Assembly: GCA_043101845.1 (NCBI GenBank)
Contig: JBICHN010000011.1
Span: forward strand, 1,302,001-1,366,000
Length of the DNA stretch: 64,000 nt
From: JBICHN01 sp043101845
GTDB lineage: Bacteria > Planctomycetota > Phycisphaerae > Phycisphaerales > UBA5793
Direction of reading: 5' to 3'
Shown here: piece after piece, positions 63,152-64,000 of the stretch
Position numbering within the stretch: position 1 is the stretch's first letter
Layout of the letters: each line of letters starts with the position of its first letter
Translations under genes and position numbers: made by a program
Notes under the pieces: generated by a model
Database searches by the model: none
What the model was told of the DNA's origin: nothing
Seen by the model: the letters and a program-made list of their open reading frames with translations, nothing else

Positions 63152-64000
63152 ATGAATCGACTCGAGCGATCCAACTCGCCCAACGGAGCCGCTGGCGCGA
63201 CCGTACTCTGGGGAGCGTTCCTGCTCTTCCTGTCAGCGCTGCCCGACGCCATGGTCGTTCCCGTGTTGCGGCAACTCATCGTTGACCGCTACGAGGTCAG
63301 CGTGGGGGCGGCCCATGCCTTCATGTGGGTAAATCTTCTCGGCGCCATCGCCGTGGTCGGCTGGGTCGAACTCGCGATTCGAAAGCTCGGAACACGGAAC
63401 GCGGTGGTGATTGCGGCCCTGACGAACGGCGGCCTGCTCATGTTGCTCGCGGCGCCGATCGGATTCATCCCGATGCTCGCCGTACGAGCGGTCGAGGGCG
63501 GAGCCGATGTCGCCGTGTACGCCTCGCTGTTTCACGCGATTTCGAGGGCCGGCGCGCCGGAGACGAAAGGTCGACGAATGGGGGGCGCCGCGACCGCCAT
63601 GATGCTTGGCATCTCGGCCGGCGTGGGTCTGGGCGGACAGATCGGCGCGTTCGATGCGCTCGCCTGTCTCTGGGTCGGTGGACTGGTCTGCGGCGGCGTC
63701 GCGGTGCTTGCGTTGAATCTTCGAGCCAAGGAGTCAACGACTCATTCGAAGCCAGCAGTCGAACCGGCGCATTCGAATGGATTGACGAGCTTGCTCTGGC
63801 CGCCGCTCGTCATGATGTTCATTGATCGAGCCGTCGCCAGTCTTCTTGCGGCCACGGCGTCGATCTATTTCGCGTCTTCATTCGGCCTGTCATCGCGAAC
63901 GAGTGGTGTGTTGATCGGATCGGCGATGTTGATGATCGCGGTTGGCGCCTATCCGGCAGGCTTCGTCGTGGATCGATTCGGTCCCCTTGTCGTGCGACTG
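63152..64000 (+). CDS. Major facilitator superfamily transporter, N-terminal part (runs off right edge)
   Basis: The first 283 codons of an MFS permease. About eight membrane helices are visible, for example VLWGAFLLFLSALPDAMVVP, AFMWVNLLGAIAVVGWVEL, and NAVVIAALTNGGLLMLLAAP. The segment MLAVRAVEGGADVAVYASLF precedes a cytoplasmic loop (GAPETKGRRMG) that fits the conserved motif between helices in this family. The ATG at 63152 is used; an in-frame GTG four codons earlier is also possible, and no ribosome site is clear. Substrate cannot be told. The rest lies beyond base 64000. Confidence 0.85.
   Translation, partial: MNRLERSNSPNGAAGATVLWGAFLLFLSALPDAMVVPVLRQLIVDRYEVSVGAAHAFMWVNLLGAIAVVGWVELAIRKLGTRNAVVIAALTNGGLLMLLAAPIGFIPMLAVRAVEGGADVAVYASLFHAISRAGAPETKGRRMGGAATAMMLGISAGVGLGGQIGAFDALACLWVGGLVCGGVAVLALNLRAKESTTHSKPAVEPAHSNGLTSLLWPPLVMMFIDRAVASLLAATASIYFASSFGLSSRTSGVLIGSAMLMIAVGAYPAGFVVDRFGPLVVRL

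Noticed and set aside
1..64000. Search for CRISPR arrays, insertion sequences, prophage, toxin-antitoxin or defence genes
   Set aside because: No repeat-spacer array, transposase, integrase or recognisable defence gene was seen; the window is backbone DNA.

Overview
The window reads as chromosomal DNA from a flagellated, GC-rich bacterium of the Planctomycetota, most likely the Phycisphaerae. This placement is an inference. It rests on the gene set: a B12-dependent ribonucleotide reductase, a sigma factor next to a Ser/Thr kinase, a CxxCGYNLRGL zinc-ribbon membrane protein, a bacterial RIO-type kinase and a DUF2934 protein. It also rests on a flagellar operon in the fliH-fliI-fliJ-motE-fliK-flgD-flgE-flbD-motA-motB-fliL order shared with Gram-positives and spirochaetes. 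No rRNA, tRNA, CRISPR array, insertion sequence or prophage was found. Almost everything is intact, single-copy backbone DNA, cut at both ends (nrdJ at the left edge, an MFS transporter at the right edge).

Layout. 1-2.5 kb: leftward dcd, a small unknown gene and the start of nrdJ, preceded by two NrdR-box-like sites, one inside a candidate promoter. 2.5-4.9 kb: rightward uvrD/pcrA. 5.0-9.5 kb: a signalling island with a membrane-anchored coiled-coil protein divergent from a sigma-70-family factor and a membrane Ser/Thr kinase. 9.7-11.0 kb: ilvE and folK, convergent. 11.1-38.6 kb: one very long leftward flagellar locus. It begins with a FlgN-like protein, a soluble histidine kinase and a sigma54 activator. 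A good sigma54-type promoter lies before flgB. Then follow flgBC, fliEFGHIJ, motE, fliK, flgD, a TIGR02530-like gene, flgE, flbD, motAB, fliL, fliN, fliOPQR, flhB, flhA, flhF, flhG, a small membrane protein and fliA. fliM, flagellin, rod (flgFG), ring (flgHI) and cap genes are not in this block. 38.8-42.2 kb: a large TPR membrane protein, divergent from a RIO kinase.

42.2-46.4 kb: leftward small unknown gene, CheY-like regulator, aroB, a membrane protein and guaA. 46.5-48.7 kb: rightward lipoprotein, RsbW-like anti-sigma kinase, STAS antagonist and an MlaE-type permease. 48.7-53.5 kb: UbiA-type prenyltransferase, then ribH-nusB-ftsY tightly overlapped, a zinc-ribbon membrane protein and rsmA. 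53.7-60.7 kb: DUF2934 protein, uvrA, a GT4 glycosyltransferase, mltA and a D-2-hydroxyacid dehydrogenase. 60.8-64 kb: eno, a TlpA-like thioredoxin lipoprotein, a small monooxygenase-fold protein and the MFS transporter.

How the parts work together. The flagellar block encodes the export gate (FliOPQR, FlhAB), its ATPase complex (FliHIJ), basal body and rotor (FliFG, FliN), stator (MotAB), hook (FlgDE, FliK), placement GTPases (FlhFG) and a regulatory hierarchy: kinase, then sigma54 activator, then the operon, then FliA. Two start-signal styles coexist. Flagellar genes carry Shine-Dalgarno sequences and many ATGA overlaps. Several isolated housekeeping genes instead have a TAnnnT hexamer 5-9 nt before the start codon, which suggests leaderless mRNAs. 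The least explained parts are the sigma factor/kinase/coiled-coil island, the lipoprotein-RsbW-STAS-MlaE cluster, the small membrane gene before fliA and the apparent lack of fliM.
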